Shown piece by piece: positions 22,649 to 34,267 of a stretch of 64,000 bases of DNA. The DNA lies in assembly GCF_929443795.1 (NCBI RefSeq), contig NC_064888.1, positions 33,009,707 to 33,073,706 of the forward strand, given 5' to 3'. The translations under genes and the position numbers were made by a program. Origin of the DNA: Astur gentilis. Lineage: Eukaryota > Chordata > Aves > Accipitriformes > Accipitridae. Below the pieces are notes generated by a model. It saw nothing but the letters and a program-made list of their open reading frames with translations. It was not told where the DNA came from and did not search any database. Every line of letters begins with the position of its first letter. Position 1 is the stretch's first letter.

Positions 22649-25488
22649 CATGTATTTTTAACAGCAACATCTGGGTGCTCAGCAGGAATTTGAGGATTTG
22701 CATTTACAGAGATATTCTGTAAACTTGAGGGAAAAAACCCTGAACTATTTGATTCCACCGAGAAAAAACACTTCAGTGCTAAACACAGCAGGAGTGCTAA
22801 TTGCTCTCTGAAAATGGTGACATAGTTACTGTTCTTAAAACAAACAGTAAGCAGTGGGTCCTCATCACTTACCATGCTGTAATTTAGCCTTGAGGTCAGA
22901 GGTTAAATATTTACTTTTTGCTTTTGGCTATACATGAGAAAACTCATTAAGAGGATCTTTTTTTTTTAAATAAAGTTCCTTCATTCCTAAGAGGAATTTA
23001 TGGGAGAGGAGAACTAGGGGCAGCAGAAAGACACTCAGAGCCCTGCAGGGTGTACACTGTGCTGCCAAAGTCAATATTCCCTTTCTCTACACAAAACAAG
23101 GAGCCCTCAGGCTCCAAAACCAAGTTCAAGAGCTCACTTTCTGCAGGTTTTTGTTTTAGCTTTTCATCTGGGATGTAGTGTTTTGGTTCTTGCATGCACA
23201 GCAACACTGCTGGAATCTGACTTTCACTTTGGTGTTTTCTACCAACTTGGATGTTGATGGCATGTCTCCACTGATCAGAGGTTAATTATTTCTCCTCTCT
23301 CTGGTTCCCTTGTTGTGTTGACAGTCATTGAAAGCTCAGTAGCACTCTTTCTTGGTAAAGTCTAGACAGTGCAGGAGTAGAGCAGTGTTGCAGTGTATCA
23401 TCCGCTGAGTCGAGCCATCTAATCGAAGAAGACAGAGCAATATGGCCAGAGGGGCTGAAGTGTGGATAGGATGGAGGTGGTCCATGGAGACGATCCAGGA
23501 TGGAAAGAGTGCATTGAACCCCATGTATTTTGTGCTTGGAGGACTCTCTTGGGGCACCATGGGGACCTGTTGCTGAAGGTGTGGAGGGTCGCTGGGCCCG
23601 TGGCACCTTGCCCAGCAAGACCTGATGTGGAGGGCATCTGATACCTTCAGCTGAGAGACTGATACCACTGGTATTTCGATTGCAGCCACATTTCCTCCTG
23701 TGCATAGCAGCACTGGGAATGGTGAGCAGAGCCTCTTCCGCCTGATGCCCCCCTGCTGCGTCCACCCACAGCCCTTCCAGCCCTGCTAAGCGTGGTCTCA
23801 CCAAGTGGGCTTGGTGACAGCCCATGAGGCCAACCGTGGCTGACAGAGAGGGTTCTGACCATGCTGCCAAGCCAGGACAGGGACTTTCCTGGCATTCCAA
23901 GCCAAATTCCCCCTATGGATTCAATGCGACTCTTGGTACAAGCAAAACTCAGAGGATTAAAATACATATGTCTTCTGTCTATGCCTCCTTGCACTTACAC
24001 TCCTTCTCCAACACTGTACGTACCTTTCTTCCTCCGTGTCAGCTCAGAACTCCTTGTTCTGCTGGGGCTTCTGCATAGCTGAGGACTTCAAAGCCTTTGC
24101 TTAATTTGTGTTTGCACTTCTAAGTACTGAATGAAGGTGTTAGGCAGAGGCAGGTTCTTTCGAAGTATTTGTGTATAAACATGAAAGTTACAACCTTCTG
24201 CTCCTTGCTCCTTTCATCTTTTCAGGCTATCAGATAAAATGCAGTTGGGTTTTTGAACTTTACAGAAAGTTTTATTAAAAGAGTGACTCAGACTCAGAAG
24301 TTCTTCTGCTGAGCTCCTTTTCTCTTTCTCCGTTCCTTTGCTTTTGTTTTTTTCTTCTGCTTCCCTTGTTACTTTCTCTCATTTAATCCTTTTCAGCACT
24401 AGTTTCAGACGGTTTTGGTGGATATCTTGTTGCATTGTTGCTTTATGGGACATTAAGGCTGTGTACCTGGGGGCCTCATTTGTTAACAGTCCCCAAGTCT
24501 GTCCACTGCACAGCCACTGTCACCTCTGACGTGGGTGAAAATTTGTGGGAAACGGATTATTTCAGCATCGTGTTGCCAGTTTACCTCCAGACCACCATGG
24601 GGAGAGGTACTAAGGATGTCTCTCCATTGACAGCAGAGAGAGCACAGAAGACTAAAATACCCAATTTCCAGATATTTTTATCCCATATTTTGGGGGCTAT
24701 TAAAGCTCGAGAAATATTTCAGCAAAAAGGTGGCAATTGAAGCAGGAATGGCAATGATCTATCACAAAGAGAGATGCCTTTGAATGCTGCCATATTGTCC
24801 AGCAACACAGAAAGAACTTCTCCCTCAGGTTCGCAGCAGGTTCCCAGCTTCCTTTTCTTTGTCACTTTTTAGGTAGTTTGGTCTATTTACACCAAGTTCC
24901 ATTTCTTATATTGATACCAATGGGAAAGTAGCACTGACATGTAAAATGGCACCAATAATTTCAACTGTCGGTACATACATGTCTAGGTCACAGTGTCCAG
25001 GTAACAGTAACGAAGATGTTAATGATAAAACTGGGGGTAGGATCAAGGACTCCTGAGACTTTTTGTGCTTCACCCGCTAGGTCAAAGATATAGAGCAGCT
25101 GTAAATATGTAGGTCAGTGACATATGATATTTATTTTGCTGAGCCTTCCATTAGTCTCAATTTTCTTTTAATCTTCTGACTGAAATCTGAGCAATGAACA
25201 CCCTAGTCACAAATATCTTCTTTTTTTGGAAAAGAGGTAATTATCAGGCATCAGGACTTCCATGAGTGAATCATTCTTGTGACTTTCAGGATGAACCCCA
25301 TATGCATACGGCTCCTCTTGGAAGTTTGCGTTATTTGCTTGACTTGACTTTTGTGTCAGCTGGAATCTGATAATTTAACTGATAATAACTTGTACTGGTG
25401 CAGCTGTTTGTCTTCCAGTACTCACTCCATGAAGTATTGTCAAAAATTTGCTGCTTCAAAGGTTGTAAAGAGCTTAGGACCTTATGCT
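22649..25488. other. Non-coding sequence with a GC-richer patch at 23.3-24.1 kb
   Basis: The minus strand is open for 191 codons from a TTG (23325-23900), and other frames of the same stretch are also fairly open. That points to composition or an old degraded insertion more than to a gene. No domain recognised. Confidence 0.45.
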
Positions 25489-25515
25489 CCCCCCCCCCCC
25501 CCCCCCCCCCGCCCC
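25489..25515. repeat. 22-base C homopolymer plus GCCCC
   Basis: Twenty-two consecutive C (25489-25510), one G, then four C. On the minus strand this is a G tract able to form a G-quadruplex; on the plus strand it is a possible i-motif. The exact length may reflect sequencing or assembly error. Confidence 0.93.
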
Positions 25516-27385
25516 GTATGTTGAGAGCAATAGCTATAATTTAACCTTTCTGTGCCTGAAACAAAGCTTGCTCAACTCCATTACAATGACTTCAATGGCT
25601 TGACCTACAGTGCTTAGTCTGTATGTGGAGACAAAAAATATCCTAATATCCTGCAAAGTGACTAGCTCTTTTATGTGATTGCCAATGTGACATTTACCCA
25701 CAGACATCTCTACAGTTTCCTCAGATTAAGACTGGCCACACTGATTAGGCTGGGCCAAGGATATAGGATATCAGTTGGAATTTGCAACTTTTTCCTTTTA
25801 ATGAGTATTTTAATGAGGATTTTCCTTGTTCAGATTCTATCCACTGCCTTGGCATAAAAGTGCAATGCAAGCTTTCTTTTGAGGTCCACAAGGAATTCCA
25901 TAAAATTATGGTCAGATAGTTGCAAACAGTGAAATTTTTTGTTGCAAACAATGAAATTATCCTCTCCCAGGTGAGAGGAGGAAACTTGCATACATTTGTG
26001 CAGACCATTTCCAGAAAAGGTTGTTTAAGATAATCAATTTTATTTTGCATTGCAAGATGCTGAAAGCACAGTAGCTTTCAATTTCTGCAGCTGAGCTAAG
26101 GGTAGGTAAGTTCTTTAAATATGTATTAGTATCAGTATAAATTTGATATACATTAATATAAAAAATGGTTGTTGATTGCTTGGGACCTGCGACCCTACCT
26201 TTGCTAACGAGTGATACAGAAACCTTAGAATTCTGAGTTTGTTGCTGGAAGGAATGCACTTCAGATGTTTTTTTTCCCATTCAGCTTTTTGAATTCTTGA
26301 TGTTGCCCTTTGCTGAAAATCTCCTCTGTGATCTCAGGGGGTTGGTGCAGGGAGAACCTGTAAGCCTGTAGGACGATGTGACGCTCAGCTGAAGAGCTCC
26401 CACTTCTCCTGAAGCCCACCTCCTGCCCAGCCTCACTCTGCATCTGGGCAGCAGCCACCCACATGTGGCGCACTAAAGGATTAAGGCCTTAATGACAATT
26501 TTTAAATGCCATTATGAAATGGGAACTTCCATCCTGTAGAACACTCGAAAAATAACATTTGTAAAGCTGCTTCCTGAGCAGTATAGTCCCTTTTCCATTA
26601 TCTCATCTATTTGTATGCTAATAAGAATTCTTCTTTTTTTCTACTCAGTCTCTGCTTGAGCAGTTCAACACTGAATTTGTGATTCTGTGTTGTGTGCTGT
26701 CAAGATTTTACTTATATTTAAAAAAAATGGTATCTCGATAATGGATTACTGATAAATTATGGACAAAGCAGAAACAGATGCAAAGGAAGAGTGCTTTGAA
26801 TCTAAGAGAGTCTTTTCAAATAGGTGTCTTTGCAATATCACAGATAAACATTCTTTTAATATTCAATTATCAGAAATAAATCAATGCTTGTCTAGCATTT
26901 GATGCTTCATGTGTTACCACAAACCACTGCAAAAGCTTAGCATTTCCTCTCAAAGTATATCCATAACCAATGTGCACATCTGTTAAAAATACCTCCCCAG
27001 AGAAAAATATACTAGTGTACCAAGACCACACGTCTGTGAAGAAAGTCCTGTATTTTAGGAAGCACAGCTTTGCTATCAAAGAAACTAAGTTAAAAGCAGA
27101 CATATAATTTTGCAAGTTTCTCCTTGTTTGAAAATGCTTATTGAATCTGAATGTTCACATATATTAGTAACAGCTCTGGAGTTAATTCAAGAAAGTTACT
27201 GACACTTCAATGCCTGCTGAAGGAATTTTTAGCCAAAGTTTTCAGTATCTTTTCTGATGCAGTAAGGGCTCCGACTGAGCTTAGTACGTTCCTGTGCATC
27301 TCTAAACCTCAATAAGGGTTTGGATACTCGGTCTTAGCCCAAGGTAATCTGTGAGTTACGCTAACTTCCTTGTGACTCACTGACT
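25516..27385. other. Unique AT-rich non-coding sequence
   Basis: Open frames are near 100 codons and overlap. The word TTTAACCTTTCTGTGCCTG at 25541 recalls an inverted MIR core but is too short to call. Nothing else recognised. Confidence 0.5.
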
Positions 27386-27730
27386 CAAGGAATGGTCAGG
27401 CTGGAAGGGACCTGTGGGGGCTGTCCAGCCCGAAGCAGGGCAACTCCAAGGGTTGAGGGTGGAGATTCCACAGACTTACTGGTCCTGTGATTCAGTGGTT
27501 AATGTCTTTCACAGTGAAGATTTTTTTCTTTATGTCCTTGTGATCATTGTCCGTCATCTTCTTCTTGTGCATCTACAAGAGGAGCCTGGCTCCTTTTTCA
27601 TAAATCTCCTTTCAGGTAGTGGAAGACAGCAACCAAATTCCTCCTTGAGTTTCTCACCCCCAGACAGAACAGCCCCTGTGCTTTCAGCCTCTCTCCCCAA
27701 CCGCATGGATGGCCTTCGGCTGGGCCCCCC
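27386..27730 (-). mobile_element. Old, diverged CR1 LINE fragment, inverted
   Basis: The left edge has a decayed CR1 3' tail (AATGGTCAGGCTGGAAGGGA at about 27391). The blocks that follow are recognisable but eroded and carry small deletions: the GGAGATTCCACAGACT block near 27462, the GAGCCTGGCTCC block near 27583, the TCAGGTAGTGGAAGACAGCA block near 27614, and a CCCCTGTGCTTTCAGCCTCTC block near 27675 that derives from the reverse transcriptase C-terminal part. Divergence is clearly greater than in the other copies, so this is an older insertion. A 10-C run sits at the right edge (about 27726-27735). Confidence 0.78.
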
Positions 27731-28599
27731 CCCCAGATGCCAGCAAGACGTGTTACGTCTCGTATGTGCCACATACACACAACTGCCAGCGTGGACTCTT
27801 ACTGCAGCTCAAGTGACGCTCCCAGGTATGTCTGAGCTTTGAGCACGTTGGCCAGATCCAGAAACAGATAAACTTTTTTTTCCAGATCTCTGAATAAGTC
27901 TGTATCGATATTATCTGTCCTCTGCTCTTTCACATCTCTGCAGAGAGGTGGCTTCGAAGGGCTAAGTGTAGCAGGGAGAGTCTTCCTCTTTAATGTGACT
28001 GTAAAATATTTAAGAGTTTAGACTACGGAAGTAATTTCAGGGCCTAGTTCAACATTCCGTCTCTCCTCATGAAAACCCTTCTTCAAAGAGCTGCTCCAAG
28101 GCCCAGGGATGCCAAAAAGAATATTTCCATTGACTTTTGTCCGCTTTGCTTTCTGTTCTAAAGAAAATGCAATTTTCAACTAAGCTATCATTTGACATAA
28201 AACATGGGCCAATTTCACATCTCAGCTACCTCAAGGAGAGATGACTCCAAGGCTGAGCTTCTGTTTTTATGAAAAACAGCATAAAAACCAGGCTCCTTGT
28301 TAGCAACACAAAAAGCTCTGTATGGGGAAATGAGCTGTCTTTGGAATGGCACAACTATTTTAGCCTCAGGATCCTTTCCTTTTCCAAAGGCCACAGCACA
28401 ATTTTAAACCCAGAATATTGCAATGCATTTAAATATCTGAAATCTAGGGTAAACAAGATCTACTAATGTAAAACAGAAATGAAGAAATCACATCTACCTT
28501 CCGCATGCCAGAATTGACTCGTCCCAGGAATAACAATTCCAACCAGTGGGAAAATAAAACTGGCCTTTCAGTGTGGTGACCTTGGATTTAAGACCTTCT
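27731..28599. other. Spacer between two CR1 relics
   Basis: Unique sequence separates an inverted and a direct CR1 copy. 28500-28599 may include further decayed CR1 sequence, but I cannot align it by eye. Confidence 0.5.
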
Positions 28600-29797
28600 T
28601 CCTCACTGCACAGAGGGATGATAGCCTCTACAATAAGATGACTGGCTTAGTGGATGAGAGGAGAGCAGTGGATGTTGTTTAACTTAACTTTAGGAAGTGA
28701 TTTTCAACACTGTTTTCTACTAGGTCCTCAGAGCCAAGCTGATGAAATATGAGGCCAATAAATAGAAATGACATGGGGTGAAACTGGCTGAATGGCTGGA
28801 TCCAGAGGGGTGAGACCAGCAGTACAAAGTCCAGCTGGAGGTCAGCACTAGTAGTATACTCTAGGGGTTGATACTGGGTCCTATGCTGTTTAATATTTTC
28901 ATTAATTACCTAGGTGATGGGACAACATGTACCTTCATCGAGTTTGCAGATGATACAAAACTGGTGGGAGTGGATACACCAGACGAGTGTGCTGCTGTTC
29001 AGAGTGAAGGAATGGGTGGAGAAATGGGCCAACAGCTATCTCGTGAAGTTCAATAAAGGAAAAGGCAATGTCCTGCCCCCCAGGAGGAACAGCCACATGC
29101 GCCAGCACAGGCTGGGGGGTGACTGGCTGGAAACCAGCTCTGCGGAAAAGGCCATGGTGGTTCTGGTTGACACCAAGTTTAACATGAGTCAGCAATGTGC
29201 TCTTGATGCAAATAAGGCCAACGGCACCCTGGGCTGTATTAGAAAGCATGTTTCCAGCAGGTCGAGGGAGGTGATCCTTCCCCTTTACTCAGCACTGATG
29301 AGGCACATCTGGAGTGCTGGGTCCAGTTCTAGGCTCCCCAGTACTAGAGACTGAGTCCAGCGAAGGGCCATGAAGATGATTAGGGGACTGGAGCATCTGT
29401 CACATGAGGAGAGGCTGAGAGACCTGGTGTTCAGCTTGGAGGTGAGAAGGCTCAGGGGGATCTTATCCATGTGTATAAACACCTGGTGGAAGGAGTAAAG
29501 AAGATGGAGCCAGACTCTTCTCAGTGATGCCCATTGACAGGACGAGAAGCAATGGGCACAACCAAAATACAGAAAATTCCATTTAAACATAAGAAAAATC
29601 ACTTTCACTGTGAGACTGGTTGGACACTGGCACAGGCTGCCCAGAGAGGTTGTGGAGTCTCCATCCTTAGAGCTGTTCAAAACCCAGCTGGACACAGCCC
29701 TGAGTAACGTGCTACAGCTGACCCTACGCTAAGTAGGGATCTGGATGATCTCTGGAGATGCCTGTCCACCTGACCGATTCTGTGATGCTTTGATTGC
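28600..29797 (+). mobile_element. CR1 LINE relic, 5'-truncated: end of reverse transcriptase plus 3' UTR
   Basis: About 1.2 kb that follows the avian CR1 consensus, as I know it, from the palm region of the ORF2 reverse transcriptase to the 3' tail near 29785. The FADD catalytic motif (motif C) is readable at 28943-28954 in one frame. The following thumb-like segment (about 29010-29340) reads in another frame, so there is a frameshift between them. Motif A, expected near 28677-28706, is destroyed: in-frame TAA and TGA stops are present, and both conserved aspartates are replaced (AAC Asn at 28686, TCA Ser at 28704). The 3' UTR contains the usual two stretches about auto-mutated host-like text: the rolling 'contraction' ends in a degenerate ATTCTGTGATG tail. 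Truncation at the 5' end is normal for CR1, which inserts by target-primed reverse transcription. It cannot move by itself. Family identity is secure; the subfamily is not assigned. Confidence 0.93.
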
Positions 29798-32700
29798 AGT
29801 ATACAAAGGATTTTTGCAAGATACGTTGAAGAAAACAGTGTGTTATGTAATGTCAAGTATCATCAAGGCCACTAGGAACTGATAAATCCTGAATGCTATA
29901 AGAGAAATTCAGAGCAAGGCTTCACTGTAGCTGTGGATATGTGTTTATAACACATGTTAATTGTTCTCCACCAAAATGCAGGCTTTTTTTTACAAACGTT
30001 TTTGTCCTAAGAAAAGCATCTTTATTAAATTTTTTGAACCTTCAAAACATGCCAGTCATTCTACCTGTAAGATGGTAAAACCAGCAAATCACTCTCGTGA
30101 GTGTTTCCTTACTAAAAAAATCAATGAAAGTGAAACTACCTCAGTATGTGTGCATTGACTTTTATTCCTAACACTGATTTAACTGTAAAGACCTATTAAA
30201 ACAGAGATCAAAGCATCTACCAAGAGGTTCACTTAGCTTTGTAAAAGCATGCAGTATTTAGAAGAGAATATAAGAAAATGATAGAATATACAGGTTTACA
30301 ATGTAATTTGTGATGGAAGCCTAATGGGTGCTCATCGTACTAAATCCTGCTGAAGAGAAAATGCCTTGGACTGTGCCAGGAGAGAGAATAGGACGAAAGA
30401 CAGTTTTATCGCACTTTTGCCTAATAGAAGGTGAATAACTGAGTCACACCAGAAATTTGAACCAGTATTGAATGTGAAACCTGGATCTGAGTCCTAATCT
30501 GATGTCTTCATCATAAAACGCTCTTTCCTCGTGCTATACAGAGAGGGGGATAAACTATATTCCAAATAACCTCCAGACTGTGCACTTGAATTAAGGAACA
30601 TAAAGGAGTGAACACTACCACGCAAGCAGCCATGGAGAGGCGTGAAGATAGATAGTGTCTGGGATGAGACAGGGCTAAAAGAAAAGAAGCAATAGGGTTT
30701 TTTCCATTGCAGTCAGTCACGTAAAGCAGGAATACACACATAAACGGAAGATTTTTTCCTTTCTCTTTCAACTGCCACAAAGAAGCTGTCTCAGCAGGCA
30801 CACAATTAAAGCAACCTGAGCTCCTCTTGTGCGTAGGGAGTAATTGTTTCTTGCTTGCAGAAGGAAATGCACACGTGTGCACGTGTGCATTTAAAAATGG
30901 TTTTAAAATGTCATATTTGACTTCCTGGCTAGTTTGACAATTCTCATCAAAAATAGCTCTCATGACTGCAGGCTGGCAGAGCTGTTCCTGCCCTGATTTA
31001 AATGGGAAAACTCAATTAGAGTTTGAATCTGTTGCACTGAAATGGAATTGTCTCTTGCAGGCAGAGCTTGGTCATGGACATGGAGCAGCGTGAGCGAGAG
31101 GGTCGGGAGAGGAGGCGGCCGTGCCTGTGCAGAGAGCAGGTTGTGGGGGGCTCTGAGCTACTTGGGACAGGGATTTCCCACCTGCTGCCACTCTGGAAAG
31201 GGAACTTCATTGCTCTTCTCCAAACACGTTCAAAGAACTGCTGCTTCTTCCAGGCTTTTCTCTCCGACAACCCCCATGCCTGAGGAGCCCTGCTGGGTCT
31301 GGGGGTGGCAGGGACCGGACATCGAGCAGCTCACAGGCACAGAGCAGTGACTCGACTCATGAGGATGATCTCCTTTTGCTTTGCCTCTCTGGCTTTGAAC
31401 AAATCTCCACCCTTCCCCAGGCTCTTTCCCTCAGGTTTAAGGATGCCATTTGTGTTCTGTAGTCTAGAAATATTTGTGAGGATCTTGGCGAGGCTGGAGT
31501 TCAGGCACTGGCAAAATGTTTGGCTTTTTGGTGGCAGGTTCACTGCAGGAGTCCCCCGTCCCCCCCCATCCCTCCCAGTGTCCCATCACAGTCCCATGTG
31601 TCTCCTCGCTGCCTCCGGCCGTGAGGGCTGAGACGGCAATACTGCCTCTGCTCCTGGGAGCCTTGAGCTGGTCTCCGCAATTTTCTCATCATCGTGCATT
31701 GAGATATATGTCTAGAAATCACTGACTCTTCCCCTGCCGCTCTTATCTGGGATCTCCGCCTGACCCTTAGTTTCCATTTACTCTGCAAGTCATCTGTGTT
31801 AAACTGCTCCTCATAAACAGCAGCTTCCAGCATGGCTTCTTTCATCTGTGGCTTGTATTTGTGTGTGAGAGGGAGAAAACAGGTCTAATTTCCATCAGAG
31901 CAGCTGGGTCCTCTGATCTGCCACCTGGAGACTTGGCCGACTGGGAATGTGTCTGCAAACAGGCCAGACCTTCACTCCCCCTTGGCTGTGCCTGTCTCTG
32001 CACTTGTCACCCAACCCTTTGGGACCTGCCGGACACTGTTAGTGGATGTTACGGATTGCAAAGAAGATGCACAAGTCCTAGCAGTGCATCGGGCTCCAGC
32101 GATCCTCTTGCAAAACCTGCCTTGCAGAGGTTCAAGTTTGGTCATAGAAGCAAACCAGGAAAATGGCTTGTGCATGGGTAGGATGGGGTGGTGGGGAGGC
32201 AGGGCTCAGCCCTGCTCTGATCCCCTGCCCTACCCCAACTACGCCACTTACTTAGTAACCTGGTCACGAACATCCAGCTGCAGATGTTTATAGGTACTGG
32301 ATTGCCCTTTGTCCAGGAGGGCAATAGTGATCAAACATTTTTACTGAATAACTGTTGTCCTTGGAGAACCTCTTGCAGAAGAGGTGTTTAGGTCTTCTTT
32401 TGGGCATGTTGTGTGCGGATGAGACCAGATGGAGATAAAGGAATTTTGACAGCCAGGCCTTAGCCACACAGTCAGGGGAGTCCTGGGTAAGGGTTAGTGC
32501 CCTGCACTGAAATGCGGTTACAGCCTATCTGTCCTTTGAGTAAATGCAGGTTAATGAGTTAAAGCTCTTCACTGCAGGGTCTTGCATGCATGGATGGATG
32601 CATGTACATGGTCTGAATCGAGGCGGTGTTGCATGTACTCAGGTTATCCTGTCATTGCCATGGGGCAGTTGAAACGCTTACACTGGGGCAGGCCAGGGAT

Positions 32701-34241
32701 GTTTGGCAAACTAGACAGTTACTGTGATAGCACTCTCCATACTCCAAGGAGATACTCCAGGGACTTCTGGCTTCTACCTGATTATTTTTTTTGGGGGGGT
32801 AGGTTGGGATTTTCTTCAGAGTCAGTTTCAAAAGAGCAAAGAGGAGAGTTTGGAAAAAATGCCATATATGAATTCTGATCAGATTGTGGTTGGTAAAGGC
32901 AAAGACAGTTAGCAAGGCAAGAGCCATGGCTGTGCGGTGCGGGGGAATTTTCTGAGGAGGGCATTCACAACAAGGTTATTGGGTGTCTGTGATACTTTTG
33001 CAGGAACAGGGAGAAACCCATCAATGCCAAAGCTGTGATGGGGCCAGCAGCTACCTGACGTTTCTGGGGCTGAGTAGGGCCTTCAGCAAATGTCAGAGCT
33101 TGTCAATGAGAAGCAGAGACCTTTCTTACTGGAAAAAATCCCACGGATTTGTGAGGCAGGCAGGGAAATTTTCCAGAAAGGTCTCCTGAGAAAAAGCTAG
33201 CTGAGCCATGGTGGCGAAAGGGTGAAGATGAAGAACCACCTCATAGCTCAGGCTATGGCTCCTGCAGCAAGAGCAGTGACTGCAGCACCTGGGAGAAGCC
33301 CCAGGATGGGGGACGGTGATGATGATGGGGATGGGGATCAGGTCCGAGAGGGAACTGTTCCCAGTCATGCACTGCAAATATCAGCCATGTGGCCAGCTCT
33401 GCCTGCAGCTGAAGTTTTAATGACAGCAGAAAAGAAAGAGCTAAAACGACACCAAGAGCTTTTCCTGCTCCGAGGTTCTTTAGAAATCTGAGATAAATAC
33501 GATTTAAAAGAGAGGGCAAGCACTTCCAACACGACATGTCTGTAAAGTGCATCACCCCCCAGGGCAGGTCTGCTGTCTGTCTGCTCTGCTGTCCCACGCC
33601 AGGTCATTTCCCCAGCTAATGCTGCAGGAAGGCATCCCAGTCCCCCAGCCAAGCTGAGTGAAGAACTGGGGGCAGATGGAGGCAGGGAAAGGGAGATTTC
33701 GTTCTCATGCTGGGCCCACAGAGAGGGGGACCACCGGGCAGTGGTCAGCGGCGGTGGTCGGTTCAGAAGGACCAGTGAGGAAAAATCCATCGCTGAGTGG
33801 AGTGGCATGTGGTGGGGCTGCCTGTGTGCAGCCACAGAGCCCTCTTGTGTTGTCTGCTGGGCTGCAGACCAGCCAGAAGAGCAGTCTTTTCCTTTCACAA
33901 GACCAACGAGGGTAAAAAATGAGTGGCTTGTCCCCCCCTCATCCCCCCCTTAGGAGTTTTCAGGTTTTCAGCTTGTAGGTGTTTCTAGAAGGCAAGAATG
34001 GGAGGAATGAAATGATCCAAGTCCCCCTTGTCTGTGGGAGGAGGATATATATGCTGCACGACTGCTAAACAGCCAGACACCAGGAGGAGGGTTTTACTCT
34101 GGAGCTGTTCCCGTGGTGTTACTTGTTATTAATTGGTTGATTTTCCAGACAATATTATGGTTTCTTGCAGGAACCCAAGCCCCGAGAACTTATTGTTTCA
34201 GCCAAAAGAAATCTATAAAAAACTCTTTTTCTTACAAAAAT
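29798..34241. other. Non-coding sequence with GC-richer patches
   Basis: 31030-32330 and 33200-33950 are GC-richer, and overlapping frames on both strands reach 177 codons (minus, 33365-33898). The translations are low-complexity (Ser-, Pro- and Leu-rich) with no known domain. A GATGATGATGGGGATGGGGA purine run lies at 33318, and C-rich runs at 31559 and 33933. Confidence 0.5.
30868..30890. promoter_or_regulatory. Two CACGTG E-boxes inside a near-palindrome
   Basis: CACGTG occurs at 30872-30877 and again at 30880-30885, with start positions 8 bp apart. TGCACACGTGTGCA (30868-30881) is a perfect 14-bp palindrome. CACGTG is the core site for bHLH-type factors such as MYC/MAX, USF and CLOCK/BMAL1. 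Occupancy is not implied by sequence alone. Confidence 0.35.
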
Positions 34242-34267
34242 CCCCCCCCCCCCTTTTTTTTTTTTTT
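34242..34267. repeat. C12 followed by T14 polypyrimidine tract
   Basis: Twelve C then fourteen T with a sharp junction. It follows an ATATATAT stretch and short spacer 190 bp upstream, and no poly-A-bearing retrocopy is recognisable beside it on the minus strand. Confidence 0.95.

Noticed and set aside
33365..33898. 177-codon minus-strand frame
   Set aside because: Low-complexity Ser/Leu/Pro-rich translation, with competing frames on the plus strand and no recognisable domain.
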